Shown here piece after piece: positions 8,922 to 17,194 of a stretch of 64,000 nt of DNA; the first letter of the stretch is position 1; each line of letters starts with the position of its first letter. The position numbers were made by a program, and so were the translations under genes. The notes under the pieces are model-generated. The model worked only from the letters and a program-made list of their open reading frames with translations, was not told where the DNA came from and did not search any database. The DNA comes from Blastococcus aurantiacus (GTDB lineage Bacteria > Actinomycetota > Actinomycetes > Mycobacteriales > Geodermatophilaceae): the NCBI RefSeq assembly GCF_900102425.1, contig NZ_FNBT01000004.1, positions 186,001 through 250,000 of the forward strand. Direction: 5' to 3'.

Positions 8922-10103
8922 TCACTTGGACAGCTTCAGCTGGTTGAAGGGGACGTTCTTGTCGACGCCGGCGTCCTTGGGCAGGCCCAGCACGCGCTCG
9001 GCGATGATGTTGCGTTGGATCTCGTTGGAGCCACCCGCCGTCGCGCCGCCGGGGGCGGCCAGGATCGAGCGGGCCAGGGGGAGCATGTCCGGGGTCTGCA
9101 GCGCCAGCTCCTCGCCGAAGATCTCCTGGACGAGGTCGGAGACCCACAGCGGGAAGACGGCGCCGGCGAGCTTGGCCGCCGAGCCCCGTGCGCCGATGGG
9201 CAGGCCGGCTTTGGCCTCCTGGTGCAGCACCGCGCTGTAGGACCGCATGGCACTCTCGCGGGCGGCGACCTGGGCGAGCACCCGGCGCACGGTCGGGTCC
9301 CCGTCGAGGCCCCGCGCGCGGACCAGCTCGACCAGCGCGTCGTAGCCCAGCGGGTTGGCCCGCGCGCGGACACCGGTGCCGATGGTGACCCGCTCGTACC
9401 GCAGCATCGCCACGGCGACGGCCCAGCCGTTGTTGACCTCGCCGATCACCGCGTCCTCGGGGACGTGGACGTCGTCGAAGAAGACCTCGTTGAACGGTGC
9501 GTCGCCGGTGGCCACGACCAGCGGGCGCACCGTGACGCCAGGGTGGTGCAGGTCGACGATGAACATCGTGAGGCCCTGGTGCTTGGGCCGCGTCGGGTCC
9601 GTCCGGACCAGCACGGCGCCGTAGTCGCTGAACTGCGCACCGGAGGTCCACACCTTCTGGCCGTTGATCAGCCAGCCGTCCTCGACGCGGACCGCGGAGG
9701 TCTGCAGGCTGGCGACGTCGGAGCCGCCGCTGGGCTCGGAGAACAGCTGGCTCCAGATCTCGTCGCCGCGCAGCATCGGCGGGATGTAGCGCTTCTTCTG
9801 CTCCTCGGTGCCGAACTCCAGCAGCGTCGGCGCGGGCATGCCGAGGCCGATGACGAACGGGCCCACGGGCATGCGGAAGTCGGCGGCCACCTCGTTGAAG
9901 GCGAGCTGCTCGGCGGTGCCCAGGCCCTGGCCGCCGTACTCCTTGGGCCAGGTGATGCCGGCGAGACCCGCCTCCCACAGCCCCTTCTGGAACGCCTTGG
10001 ACTCCTCGAGCGTCGCGGAGCTGCCCTGGGAGTTCTCGTCGAACGGCTTGGCGTTCTGCTGGAGCCAGGCCAGGGCCTTGGCCCGGAACTCGTCGGTCGA
10101 CAT
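8922..10103 (-). CDS. Acyl-CoA dehydrogenase subunit (FadE-like), operon leader
   Basis: This 393-residue acyl-CoA dehydrogenase has the full domain set. N-terminal helices contain ITWPKEYGGQGLGTAEQ. The central beta domain has LFSEPSGGSDVASLQT and GQKVWTSGAQ, which contact flavin and substrate. The C-terminal bundle ends in GGSNEIQRNIIAERVLGLP. A GAAGGG ribosome site precedes the ATG. It is the first gene of the FadE-FadE-FadD operon. The 169-base gap before it contains a KstR-like box (10173-10186), which suggests control by the TetR protein encoded just upstream. The substrate is unknown; a branched or sterol side-chain CoA ester is the favoured idea. Confidence 0.9.
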   Translation of the reverse strand: MSTDEFRAKALAWLQQNAKPFDENSQGSSATLEESKAFQKGLWEAGLAGITWPKEYGGQGLGTAEQLAFNEVAADFRMPVGPFVIGLGMPAPTLLEFGTEEQKKRYIPPMLRGDEIWSQLFSEPSGGSDVASLQTSAVRVEDGWLINGQKVWTSGAQFSDYGAVLVRTDPTRPKHQGLTMFIVDLHHPGVTVRPLVVATGDAPFNEVFFDDVHVPEDAVIGEVNNGWAVAVAMLRYERVTIGTGVRARANPLGYDALVELVRARGLDGDPTVRRVLAQVAARESAMRSYSAVLHQEAKAGLPIGARGSAAKLAGAVFPLWVSDLVQEIFGEELALQTPDMLPLARSILAAPGGATAGGSNEIQRNIIAERVLGLPKDAGVDKNVPFNQLKLSK

Positions 10104-10172
10104 GGTGGTGAGCCCTTCTTGCAGGGGGTGGCGAGACGGTCTGAGCGCGTCGGCGACGTGGTGATCGCTGGG

Positions 10173-10186
10173 GAGAACACGCTCTA
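10173..10186. promoter_or_regulatory. KstR-like operator upstream of the FadE operon
   Basis: GAGAACACGCTCTA resembles the mycobacterial KstR box (TNNAACNNGTTNNA). On this strand the AAC half is intact; the GTT half reads GCT. It lies 70 bases upstream of the first FadE gene, beside the KstR-like TetR gene. Function is inferred. Confidence 0.5.
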
Positions 10187-10272
10187 CTTACGCGGCGCGG
10201 TCATCGTAGCCGCAGGAACGGGAATGAGGCGAGGGTCACGTCCGCGGGTTCTGCGCACGCCGGCGACGGCGG

Positions 10273-10914
10273 TCAGCCGAGCAGCTTCTCGGCGGCCAGG
10301 CGGATGCGCTGCTCCGCGGCGTCGGCGGTCAGCCGGCTGTTGAGCCAGTCGACGGTGCAGCCGATCCAGAGCGACTCGACCATGTGCAGCGCGAGGTACT
10401 CCGCCGCCGTCACCTCGTGGTCGGCGCCCCAGGCGGCGGCCGCGGCGATGTCGACGAACGTGTTGTCGTGCCCCACCGGGGGGGTGCGCTCCTCGTGGGC
10501 GCCGAAGGGCACCGGCGACTGGCGCACCGACAGCGCCGCGTGGGCGAAGCCGGGGTCCTTGATCATCGCGTGGAACGCGCGGGCGAAGACCTCGCCGGCC
10601 CGTGCCTGTGGCGTCGCCCCGCGGGGACGGCGCGCGTCGACGTCTTCGCTGAGCTTGGCCATCTCGGACTGGACGGCGGCGAGCAGCAGCTGCTTCTTGG
10701 AGGGGTAGTAGCGGTAGAACGTCGCCAGCGCGACCTTCGCCCGGGCCGCCACCTCCCGCACCTGGACCGCCTCGTAGCCGCCCTGCCCGGCGAGCTCGAT
10801 GGCCGCGCGGATCATGCGCTGCGTGCGGGCGGCGCGCGCCTCCGACGACCGCCCGGACAGGCGCTCCTCGGCCAGGTCGTCGTCGGTCACCTCGACCGCG
10901 TCCGGCGACGTCAC
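10273..10914 (-). CDS. TetR-family regulator, KstR-like
   Basis: This 213-residue regulator has an N-terminal helix-turn-helix (about residues 28-80) and a helical ligand-binding domain. The DNA-binding part, GGYEAVQVREVAARAKVALA followed by TFYRYYPSKKQLLL, is very close to what I remember of mycobacterial KstR (GGYEAVQMRAVADRADVAVG, then TLYRYFPSK). KstR is the repressor of cholesterol catabolism and is released by a steroid-CoA thioester. Its start overlaps the stop of the thiolase-like gene (ATGA), so it is co-transcribed with DUF35 and thiolase. KstR-type boxes flank the cluster at 10173 and 12554-12592, which supports autoregulation. Family is certain; the KstR assignment is strong inference. 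Confidence 0.85.
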   Translation of the reverse strand: MTSPDAVEVTDDDLAEERLSGRSSEARAARTQRMIRAAIELAGQGGYEAVQVREVAARAKVALATFYRYYPSKKQLLLAAVQSEMAKLSEDVDARRPRGATPQARAGEVFARAFHAMIKDPGFAHAALSVRQSPVPFGAHEERTPPVGHDNTFVDIAAAAAWGADHEVTAAEYLALHMVESLWIGCTVDWLNSRLTADAAEQRIRLAAEKLLG

Positions 10915-12074
10915 GGCCGGCTGTTCGAGAGGACGAGGCTGCCGGCGGCGGCGAAGAACATGCCGACGCCCTGGACGAAGCTGGTGCGGACGCCGGGCAC
11001 CTGCGCGAAGGCCTCACCACGCAGCTGGCGCACCGCCTCCTGGATGGCGAACATGCCGTACATCCCGGTGTGCGTGTAGGACAGCCCGCCGCCGTTGGTG
11101 TTCATGGGCAGGCGGCCGCCCTTGCCGGTGTGGCCCTCGGCGATGAAGTCGCGGGACTCGCCCCGCCCGACGAACCCGATGTCCTCGAGCATGTACAGCG
11201 GCAGGTGCGCGAACGCGTCGTAGGCCATGAGGTGGTCGACGTCGGCGTGCGCGATCCCGGCCGTGGCCAGTGCCTCCGCGCTCGCCAGCCGGAACGCCCG
11301 GAAGGATCCCGGGTCGGCCATCTGGGACACCATCGGCGCCTCGGCGGACTCGCCCGAGCCGAGCAGGTAGACGGCGCGGTCCCCGGCCGGCAGATCGGCG
11401 GCGCGCTCGGCGCTGGTCAGCACCAGCGCGCCACCGCCGTCGGTGACGACGCAGCACATGTCCTTGGAGAACGGCCACGCCACGGGCGGCTGCTCGAGGA
11501 CCGCCTCGACCGTCGTCGGCGTGCGTCGTGACGCCCGCGGGTTGCCGACCGCCCACTCGCGCTGGGTCACGACGACCTGGGCGAGCGCCTCGCGGTCGAG
11601 GCCGCGGTCGTGCAGGAAGCGCAACGCGGGCACGGTGAACGTGGAGTACGGGGTGACCGCCCCGTAGACGGCCTCGAACTGGCCCTGGGGCGACGAGGGG
11701 TTCGGCCCCCGGCCGCCCATGCCCACCCGCGACCGCCCGGACTCCCCGTGGGTGACCAGGACGACGTCGGCGGCTCCGGCGGCGATGGCGGCCGCGGCAT
11801 GGCGGACGTGCAGCATGAAGCTGCAGCCACCGACCATCGTGCCGTCGAGCCAGCGCGGGGTGATGCCGAGGTGGTGGGACACCTCCATCGCCAGCGGTCC
11901 GGCCGTCGCGACGCCGTCGACGTCCTTGGTCGTGAGGCCGGCGTCGGCGAGGGCGTTGCGCGCGGCGTCGGCGTGCAGGTTCAGCATCGAGACGTCGGGC
12001 AGGCTGCCGATCCCGGTGGTCTCGGAGGCACCGACGATGGCGATGTCGCCGCCGTGCATCGACGTGGTGCTCAT
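10911..12074 (-). CDS. Thiolase-like protein (SCP-x/Ltp2 type)
   Basis: This 387-residue thiolase-fold protein lacks a sterol-carrier domain. The start (ATG 12074) overlaps the DUF35 stop by four bases. Family features are visible: IAIVGASETTGIG at the N-terminus, GTMVGGCSFMLHVRHAAAAI around C84 at the nucleophile loop, and NTNGGGLSYTHTGMYGMFAI near the C-terminus. In Ltp2-type proteins the partner DUF35 chain completes the active site, and the complex performs a retro-aldol cleavage of a side-chain CoA ester rather than thiolysis. Whether this copy is a thiolase or an aldolase cannot be decided here. The coupling to DUF35 favours the two-subunit arrangement, as in mycobacterial Rv3521/Rv3522. 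Confidence 0.88.
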   Translation of the reverse strand: MSTTSMHGGDIAIVGASETTGIGSLPDVSMLNLHADAARNALADAGLTTKDVDGVATAGPLAMEVSHHLGITPRWLDGTMVGGCSFMLHVRHAAAAIAAGAADVVLVTHGESGRSRVGMGGRGPNPSSPQGQFEAVYGAVTPYSTFTVPALRFLHDRGLDREALAQVVVTQREWAVGNPRASRRTPTTVEAVLEQPPVAWPFSKDMCCVVTDGGGALVLTSAERAADLPAGDRAVYLLGSGESAEAPMVSQMADPGSFRAFRLASAEALATAGIAHADVDHLMAYDAFAHLPLYMLEDIGFVGRGESRDFIAEGHTGKGGRLPMNTNGGGLSYTHTGMYGMFAIQEAVRQLRGEAFAQVPGVRTSFVQGVGMFFAAAGSLVLSNSRP

Positions 12075-12475
12075 CGGGTTCCCTCCGCCGGGGCGAACAC
12101 GGGGATGGCGTGGTCGCCGCGCTGCTCGAAGGTCACCTGCAACGGCAGGTCGAGCGGCAGGTTCTCCGGCTCCGGCTCCACCCCGACGATGTTGGACATC
12201 ATCTGCGGCCCCTCCTCGAGCTGGACGAGGGCGATGACCACGGGTGTGTCGGACGCAGGGATCGGCCGGTGGTTGATGACGTAGGAGACGAGCGTCGCCC
12301 GGCCGCTGACCACGCGCCAGACGACCTCCGCCGACCCGCAGTTCGGGCAGAACGGGCGGGGGTAGAAGTAGTGCCTCGTACAGCTGGTGCACTGCTGGAT
12401 GCGCAGTTCGCCGGCCGCCGCGCCCTCCCAGTAGGGGGCGGTGTCCGGTGTGGGCAGTGGTGTCGGCCCGGGCAT
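12071..12475 (-). CDS. DUF35 OB-fold/zinc-ribbon protein, thiolase partner
   Basis: This 134-residue protein starts with ATG 12475 behind AAAGGAC. It has the rubredoxin-like zinc ribbon of DUF35 (C29, C32, C43, C46; CTSC and CPNC pairs). An OB-fold that binds acyl-CoA in studied members follows (GRATLVSYVINHRPI, then VVIALVQLEEGPQMMSNIVG). It is the first gene of a leftward operon with the thiolase-like protein and the KstR-like regulator, with 4-base overlaps at both joints. In steroid side-chain degradation, DUF35 chains bind and activate the Ltp2 aldolase. Twin KstR-like boxes lie about 80-115 bases upstream. Confidence 0.88.
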   Translation of the reverse strand: MPGPTPLPTPDTAPYWEGAAAGELRIQQCTSCTRHYFYPRPFCPNCGSAEVVWRVVSGRATLVSYVINHRPIPASDTPVVIALVQLEEGPQMMSNIVGVEPEPENLPLDLPLQVTFEQRGDHAIPVFAPAEGTR

Positions 12476-12553
12476 CGGCCGTCCTTTCGCGTGTCGCTGC
12501 TGACGGAGCCGACCTCGTCGAGGCGCACCCTTGCGGGTGTCGTTCCTACCGTA

Positions 12554-12592
12554 GTAGAACGTGCTCTCACAACCGGTAGAACGTGCTCTCAC
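12554..12592. promoter_or_regulatory. Twin 17-bp direct repeats with KstR-like boxes
   Basis: GTAGAACGTGCTCTCAC occurs exactly twice, at 12554-12570 and 12576-12592, 22 bases apart start to start (two helical turns). Each copy contains TAGAACGTGCTCTC, one half of which fits the KstR consensus. The pair lies between the divergent DUF35 and SDR genes, so it can control both directions. Confidence 0.65.
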
Positions 12593-12648
12593 CACGTCGA
12601 GCGCGGGTTGTCACCGACTGCTGCGTTCGACCCCACGAGAGGCATTCC

Positions 12649-13575
12649 ATGAGCGGCACACTCGATGGCCGGGTCGTCATCGTCACCGGAGCGGGCAGGG
12701 GGATCGGGGCGTCGGTCAGCCGGCTGTTCGCCGAGCAGGGCGCGAAGCTGGTGGTCAACGACCTCGGCGCCGGACCCGACGGCACCGGCGGCGACGAGGG
12801 CCCGGCGCGCGACATCGCCGACGAGATCGTCGGGGCCGGGGGAGAGGCGGTCAGCGACGGCGGCGACATCGCCGACACCGCGACCGGCAAGCGGCTCGTC
12901 GACCTCGCCGTCGACACCTACGGCAAGCTCGACGTCGTCGTGAACGTCGCCGGCATCCTGCGCGACAAGATGATCTTCAACCTCGACGACGAGGACTGGG
13001 ACGCCGTCATCCGCGTCCACCTGCGCGGGCACTTCAGCACCGTCAAGCCGGCGGCCGCCTACTGGCGCCAGCAGCGCAACCCGGACGGCCACTTCCGGAT
13101 CATCAACTTCACCTCGGACTCGGCCCTGCAGGGTTCGCCGGGACAGCCGAACTACGCCGCGGCCAAGATGGGCATCATCGGCCTGACCGCGTCGCTGGCC
13201 AACGCCCTGGGGCGCTACGGCGTGACCGCGAACGCCATCGCGCCGGGTGCTGCGACGCGGCTGACCGCGACCATCCCGCAGGACAAGCAGCTGCGCAGCT
13301 CCGAGCGACCGGCCGACGACGACTCGAGGTCCCCGGACAACATCGCGCCGCTGGTGACCTACCTGGCGAGCGAGGCCTCCGACTGGATCTCCGGTCGCAC
13401 CCTCGGAGCGGCCGGCTACGGCGTGACGCTGTGGAACAACCCGGAGGTGCGAGCGTCCATCGCCTCCGACGGTCCCTGGGACCTCGACGACCTGGCCGCG
13501 CAGATGGAGCAGGAGTTCCGGCCGCTGGCCGACGGGCTCCACCCCTCGATCTTCATGCGCCAGGTCCCGAAGTAG
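12649..13575 (+). CDS. SDR dehydrogenase of MFE-2 / 3-hydroxyacyl-CoA type
   Basis: This 308-residue short-chain dehydrogenase starts at ATG 12649 behind GAGAGG. The NAD(P)-binding TGAGRGIG is at residues 13-20, and the catalytic Y169xxxK173 lies in GQPNYAAAKMG. The phrase VVVNDLG, the insert GPDGTGGDEG, and NVAGILRDKMIFNLDDEDWD resemble the dehydrogenase half of peroxisomal multifunctional enzyme 2 (17-beta-HSD4). That enzyme oxidises a hydroxyacyl-CoA during side-chain beta-oxidation. It heads a rightward operon with an F420-type oxidoreductase, divergent from the thiolase operon, and shares the twin KstR-like boxes. Exact substrate is inferred from context only. Confidence 0.9.
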   Translation: MSGTLDGRVVIVTGAGRGIGASVSRLFAEQGAKLVVNDLGAGPDGTGGDEGPARDIADEIVGAGGEAVSDGGDIADTATGKRLVDLAVDTYGKLDVVVNVAGILRDKMIFNLDDEDWDAVIRVHLRGHFSTVKPAAAYWRQQRNPDGHFRIINFTSDSALQGSPGQPNYAAAKMGIIGLTASLANALGRYGVTANAIAPGAATRLTATIPQDKQLRSSERPADDDSRSPDNIAPLVTYLASEASDWISGRTLGAAGYGVTLWNNPEVRASIASDGPWDLDDLAAQMEQEFRPLADGLHPSIFMRQVPK

Positions 13576-13583
13576 GCCGGGCC

Positions 13584-14597
13584 GTGCGCATCGGATACGG
13601 GCTGCGGGGCGGGGCGGCAGAGGTCGCGGAGGAGGCCGCCCGCGCGAGAGACCTCGGCTTCGACGCGATCTCCACCGCCGAGGTCGCGCACGATCCCTTC
13701 CTGCCCCTCGCGCTGGCGGCGGGCTCGGCGGGGGACATGCGGCTGGAGACGCACATCGCCGTGGCCTTCGCGCGCAGCCCCATGGTCGTGGCCGGGGCGG
13801 CCCACTACCTGCACCTGCTGTCCGGCGGGCGGTTCGTGCTGGGGATGGGGACCCAGATCAAGCCGCACATCCAGCGGCGGTTCCACATGCCCTGGAGCGG
13901 CAAGCCGGCCGCCCAGATGCGCGACTACATCCAGGCCCTGCACGCGATCTGGCGGGACTGGAACGAGGGCGTCCCGCTCGACTTCCGCAGCGAGCACTAC
14001 ACGCACACGCTGATGACCGACAACTTCCGGCCGGCGCCGGCGGAGACCGCCCCTGAGGTCCACCTCGCCGCCGTGGGCCCGGTCATGACGCGGCTGGCGG
14101 GCGAGCTGGCCGACGGGCTGATTCCGCACGCCTTCAGCACCCCGGAGTGGTTCCGCGAGGTGACCCTGCCCGCGCTGCACGACGGGCTGGAGCGCGCGGG
14201 CAGGGAGCGCTCGGACGTCGTCGTGCACTGCCCGGGCTTCGTCGTCGTCACCGCGGAGGACGGGCCCGGTGAGCAGGAGCTCACCGCCCTCCGGCGGCAG
14301 ATCGCCTTCTACGGCTCGACCCCCTCCTACGCCGAGGTGCTCCGTCAGCGGGACCGCGGGGACCTGTACGAGCAGCTCCACCAGCTGTCCGTCGGCCGCG
14401 ACCCGGACCGCTGGGTGCGGATGGGCGACCTCGTGGACGACGAGCTGCTCGAGGCGTTCGCGGTGATCGGGACGCTGGAGCAGGTCGCCGGTGAACTGCG
14501 GGCCCGCTACGGCAGCGACATCGACCAGGTGCACCTCGCCCTGCCGTCCGACACCGGCCGGGACGCCCTGGAGGAATTCCGGCGCCGCCTGTCCTGA
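13584..14597 (+). CDS. LLM-class (F420-dependent type) oxidoreductase
   Basis: This 337-residue luciferase-like protein starts with GTG 13584, eight bases after the SDR stop. The (beta-alpha)8 pattern is clear, with GFDAISTAEVAHDPFLPLAL, HLLSGGRFVLGMGTQIKPHI and the helical MRDYIQALHAIWRDW. Actinobacterial members with this layout use coenzyme F420. A relative, Rv3520c, lies in the KstR regulon near the DUF35/Ltp genes of Mycobacterium tuberculosis. The reaction is not known. Neighbours argue for a redox step on a steroid or its breakdown product. Confidence 0.85.
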   Translation: MRIGYGLRGGAAEVAEEAARARDLGFDAISTAEVAHDPFLPLALAAGSAGDMRLETHIAVAFARSPMVVAGAAHYLHLLSGGRFVLGMGTQIKPHIQRRFHMPWSGKPAAQMRDYIQALHAIWRDWNEGVPLDFRSEHYTHTLMTDNFRPAPAETAPEVHLAAVGPVMTRLAGELADGLIPHAFSTPEWFREVTLPALHDGLERAGRERSDVVVHCPGFVVVTAEDGPGEQELTALRRQIAFYGSTPSYAEVLRQRDRGDLYEQLHQLSVGRDPDRWVRMGDLVDDELLEAFAVIGTLEQVAGELRARYGSDIDQVHLALPSDTGRDALEEFRRRLS

Positions 14598-14713
14598 CCA
14601 CGCCCGTTCCGCTCTCCGCGCAACCCTCCGCCCTCAGCTGAAACGGCTTGGCCGGCGACCGCGGATGCCCGAGCGTCGACCTCCTCACCGATCAGGCAGA
14701 CGGAGGTCATGGG

Positions 14714-15313
14714 ATGAGCAGGATGCTTCTCGCAGTCGGCACAGCAGGCTCGACCGGGACGAGCGAGTCGGTGCGCGACCGGCTGCTCGAGGAACGGATC
14801 GTCTTCCTCGGCCAGCCGGTCGACGACGACGTCGCCAACCGGATCACCTCGGAGCTGCTGCTCCTGGCGGCGCACGACCCGACCCGGGAGATCACCTTCT
14901 ACATCAACTCACCCGGTGGCTCGGTCACGGCCGGGATGGCCATCTACGACACCATGCAGCTGATCCGGCCGGACGTGTCGACCTGGGCGCTCGGCTTCGC
15001 CGCGTCGATGGGGCAGTTCCTGCTCTCGGCCGGGGCTCCCGGCAAGCGGTACGCGCTCCCGAACGCCCGCATCCTGATGCACCAGCCGTCGGCCGGGCTC
15101 TCCGGTGTGCAGTCCGACATCGCCGTCCAGGCCGCGGCGTTCAGCTCCATGAAGCGGCGGATCGCCGAGCTGACCGCGCAGCACACCGGCCGGTCGGTCG
15201 AGCAGATCACCGCGGACGCCGACCGGGACCGCTGGTTCACCGCCGAGGAGGCGCGCACCTACGGCCTGGTCGACTCCGTGGTCGAGCCGGGGAGCGTCCA
15301 GCCCGGAGCGTGA
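14714..15313 (+). CDS. ClpP-family serine protease, stand-alone copy
   Basis: This 199-residue ClpP-type peptidase starts with ATG 14714, preceded by GGAGG at 7 bases. The catalytic triad is intact: S98 in GFAASMGQFL, H123 in LMHQPSAG and D172 in DRDRWFTAEEA. The substrate-binding YINSPGGSVTAGMAIYDTM is canonical. The usual actinobacterial clpP1-clpP2-clpX operon is not here, so this is an extra, single ClpP. It is convergent with the pirin gene, three bases apart. It could mix with other ClpP rings or form its own; the sequence does not tell. Confidence 0.93.
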   Translation: MSRMLLAVGTAGSTGTSESVRDRLLEERIVFLGQPVDDDVANRITSELLLLAAHDPTREITFYINSPGGSVTAGMAIYDTMQLIRPDVSTWALGFAASMGQFLLSAGAPGKRYALPNARILMHQPSAGLSGVQSDIAVQAAAFSSMKRRIAELTAQHTGRSVEQITADADRDRWFTAEEARTYGLVDSVVEPGSVQPGA

Positions 15314-15316
15314 CGC

Positions 15317-16267
15317 TCAGCCCCAGGCGCTGGGGTCCCGGGCCGCGGGCGGTGCCATCCGGGCCTTGAGTCGGACGGTGGGCAGGGGCGGTGCGGGCAG
15401 GCGCTGCACCTGCCCGCCGTACCCCTCGACCTGTCCGAAGCGGGCCGAGCCGGACTCCCAGTCCTCGCGGTAGCGGGCGATCTCCTCGTGGGTGCGCCCG
15501 ATGAAGTTCCACCACATCACCACGGGTTCCGGGAACGGCTCGCCGCCCAGCAGCATGACCCGGGCGCCCCGGTCCCCGGGGTTGCCGATCGTCAGCTGCT
15601 GTCGGCCGGGCGCGGTGTACCCCAGCTCGGCGCGGCCCAGCTCCACGCCGTCCAGGACGACCGGCCCCCGGTCCACCAGCACGCCGTGCTCGAACCCCGG
15701 CGCTACGTCGAGCACCAGCTCCGTCCCGGGCTGGAGCACCACCTCCGCGCCGAGCAGCGGGGTGTGCGTCGGCACCGGGGACGTCGAGCCGGCCAGCGTC
15801 CCGAGCAGCACCCGGACCGTGGCGCCGTCCAGCGCGACCACCTCGGGGACGTGGTGCACGAAGGACCGCGGCAGGTGGCGCGCGGCATCGGGCAGCGCCG
15901 TCCACAGCTGGACGCCGTGCAGCGTGCCGGTGTCCGGGGTGGAGACCTCCGAGTGCGCGACGCCCGACCCGCCGGTCATGAGGTTCAGCTCGCCGGCCCG
16001 GACGATCGCGTGGGCGCCTGTGGTGTCGCGGTGCTCGATCTCGCCGCTGAACAGCCAGCTGACCGTCTGCAGGCCGGTGTGCGGATGCGGCGGGACGTCC
16101 ATGCCGCCGGTGGTCGCGACGTCGTCGGGCCCGTAGTGGTCGGCGAAGCACCACGCCCCGACCAGGGACCGCGCGCGCTGCGGCAGGGTGCGGCGCACCG
16201 TCATGGCCCGCGGTCCACCCAGCGGCACCTCCCGGCTGGTGACCACCTGGACGTCGCTCACGCTCAT
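15317..16267 (-). CDS. Pirin-family bicupin
   Basis: This 316-residue protein starts at ATG 16267. The N-terminal cupin contains the pirin metal motif PPHPHTGLQTVSWLFSGEIE and the following LNLMTGGSGVAHSE, which keeps the histidines and the glutamate that bind iron in characterised pirins. The second cupin half includes VVMWWNFIGRTHEEI, a C-terminal pirin signature. Bacterial pirins include quercetin dioxygenases and protein partners of metabolic enzymes; the substrate here is unknown. It is 25 bases downstream of an SMP-30 gene on the same strand, likely the same transcript. Confidence 0.9.
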   Translation of the reverse strand: MSVSDVQVVTSREVPLGGPRAMTVRRTLPQRARSLVGAWCFADHYGPDDVATTGGMDVPPHPHTGLQTVSWLFSGEIEHRDTTGAHAIVRAGELNLMTGGSGVAHSEVSTPDTGTLHGVQLWTALPDAARHLPRSFVHHVPEVVALDGATVRVLLGTLAGSTSPVPTHTPLLGAEVVLQPGTELVLDVAPGFEHGVLVDRGPVVLDGVELGRAELGYTAPGRQQLTIGNPGDRGARVMLLGGEPFPEPVVMWWNFIGRTHEEIARYREDWESGSARFGQVEGYGGQVQRLPAPPLPTVRLKARMAPPAARDPSAWG

Positions 16268-16292
16268 CAGCCTGGCACAGACGACCACATGC

Positions 16293-17138
16293 TCAGCCGG
16301 CGAACTCCCGGACCGGCAGTCCCCGCACGCCGACGTCGGCACGGAAGAGCGAGCCCGCCAGCGGGTCCTCACCCGGCGGCACGTTCTCCCGCGACGTCGT
16401 GATGAACAGCTGGTCGAGGTCCGGCCCGCCGAACGTGCAGGCGGTCACCATGCCGACGGGCACCTCGACGACCTCGTCGTGCACCCCCTCGGCGGTGAAG
16501 TGCCACACCTCGCCTCGATCGGCCAGCGCCACCCAGACCCCGCCGTCCGCGTCGACGGCGAGCCCGTCGGGCAGGCCCCCGTCGGGGATCTCGGCGAAGG
16601 GACGGCGTCCGTGCAGCCCGCGGTCCGGGTCGTGGTCGAAGACGTCGACGCGGTGCGTGGCGGTGTCGTCGTAGTAGGCGAGGGAGCCGTCGGGACTCCA
16701 CTCCAGCCCGTTGGAGACGGTGACGCCCTCGAGCACGGCGGTGGTGCCGCCGTCGGGGTCCAGGCGGTAGAGGGTGGCGGCGCCCGGGCGCTGGTCGTAG
16801 GCCATCGAGCCGCAGTAGAAGCGCCCCTGGGGGTCGCAGCCGCCCTCGTTCATCCGCACGCCCTCGTCGTCCCACAGCGGCGGGAGGCGGGTCACCGTGC
16901 CGTCGGCGTCCTCCAGGGCGAAGCCGCGCTCGATCCCGAGCACCGCACCACCGCCGCGCCGGGGCCGCAGCGCCGCCACGACCGTGCTGACCGACCGCCG
17001 CTGGACCGAGCCGTCCGCGGCCAGCGAGAGGACGTCGCCGGCCAGCATGTCCACCCAGCGCAGCCCGCCCCAGGACGGCGACCAGACGGGCCCCTCGCCG
17101 TGGTAGGCCACCGGGTCGGTCACCTGCTGCGCGCGCAT
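16293..17138 (-). CDS. SMP-30/gluconolactonase family protein
   Basis: This 281-residue protein matches the six-bladed beta-propeller SMP-30 family. Hallmarks are YHGEGPVWSPSWGGLRWVDM near the N-terminus (metal-ligand glutamate), MNEGGCDPQGRFYCGSM in the middle, SNGLEWSPDGSLAYY (metal-binding Asn), and PDGLAVDADGGVWVAL with the catalytic Asp. The family hydrolyses sugar lactones with a divalent metal. It leads a short leftward operon with pirin and is divergent from cobU with 56 bases between. Confidence 0.92.
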   Translation of the reverse strand: MRAQQVTDPVAYHGEGPVWSPSWGGLRWVDMLAGDVLSLAADGSVQRRSVSTVVAALRPRRGGGAVLGIERGFALEDADGTVTRLPPLWDDEGVRMNEGGCDPQGRFYCGSMAYDQRPGAATLYRLDPDGGTTAVLEGVTVSNGLEWSPDGSLAYYDDTATHRVDVFDHDPDRGLHGRRPFAEIPDGGLPDGLAVDADGGVWVALADRGEVWHFTAEGVHDEVVEVPVGMVTACTFGGPDLDQLFITTSRENVPPGEDPLAGSLFRADVGVRGLPVREFAG

Positions 17139-17194
17139 CCCGCCTCCATGCCCCCGGCGGAGACCCGGCGAACCCGGGCGGCAGACTCGGGGCC

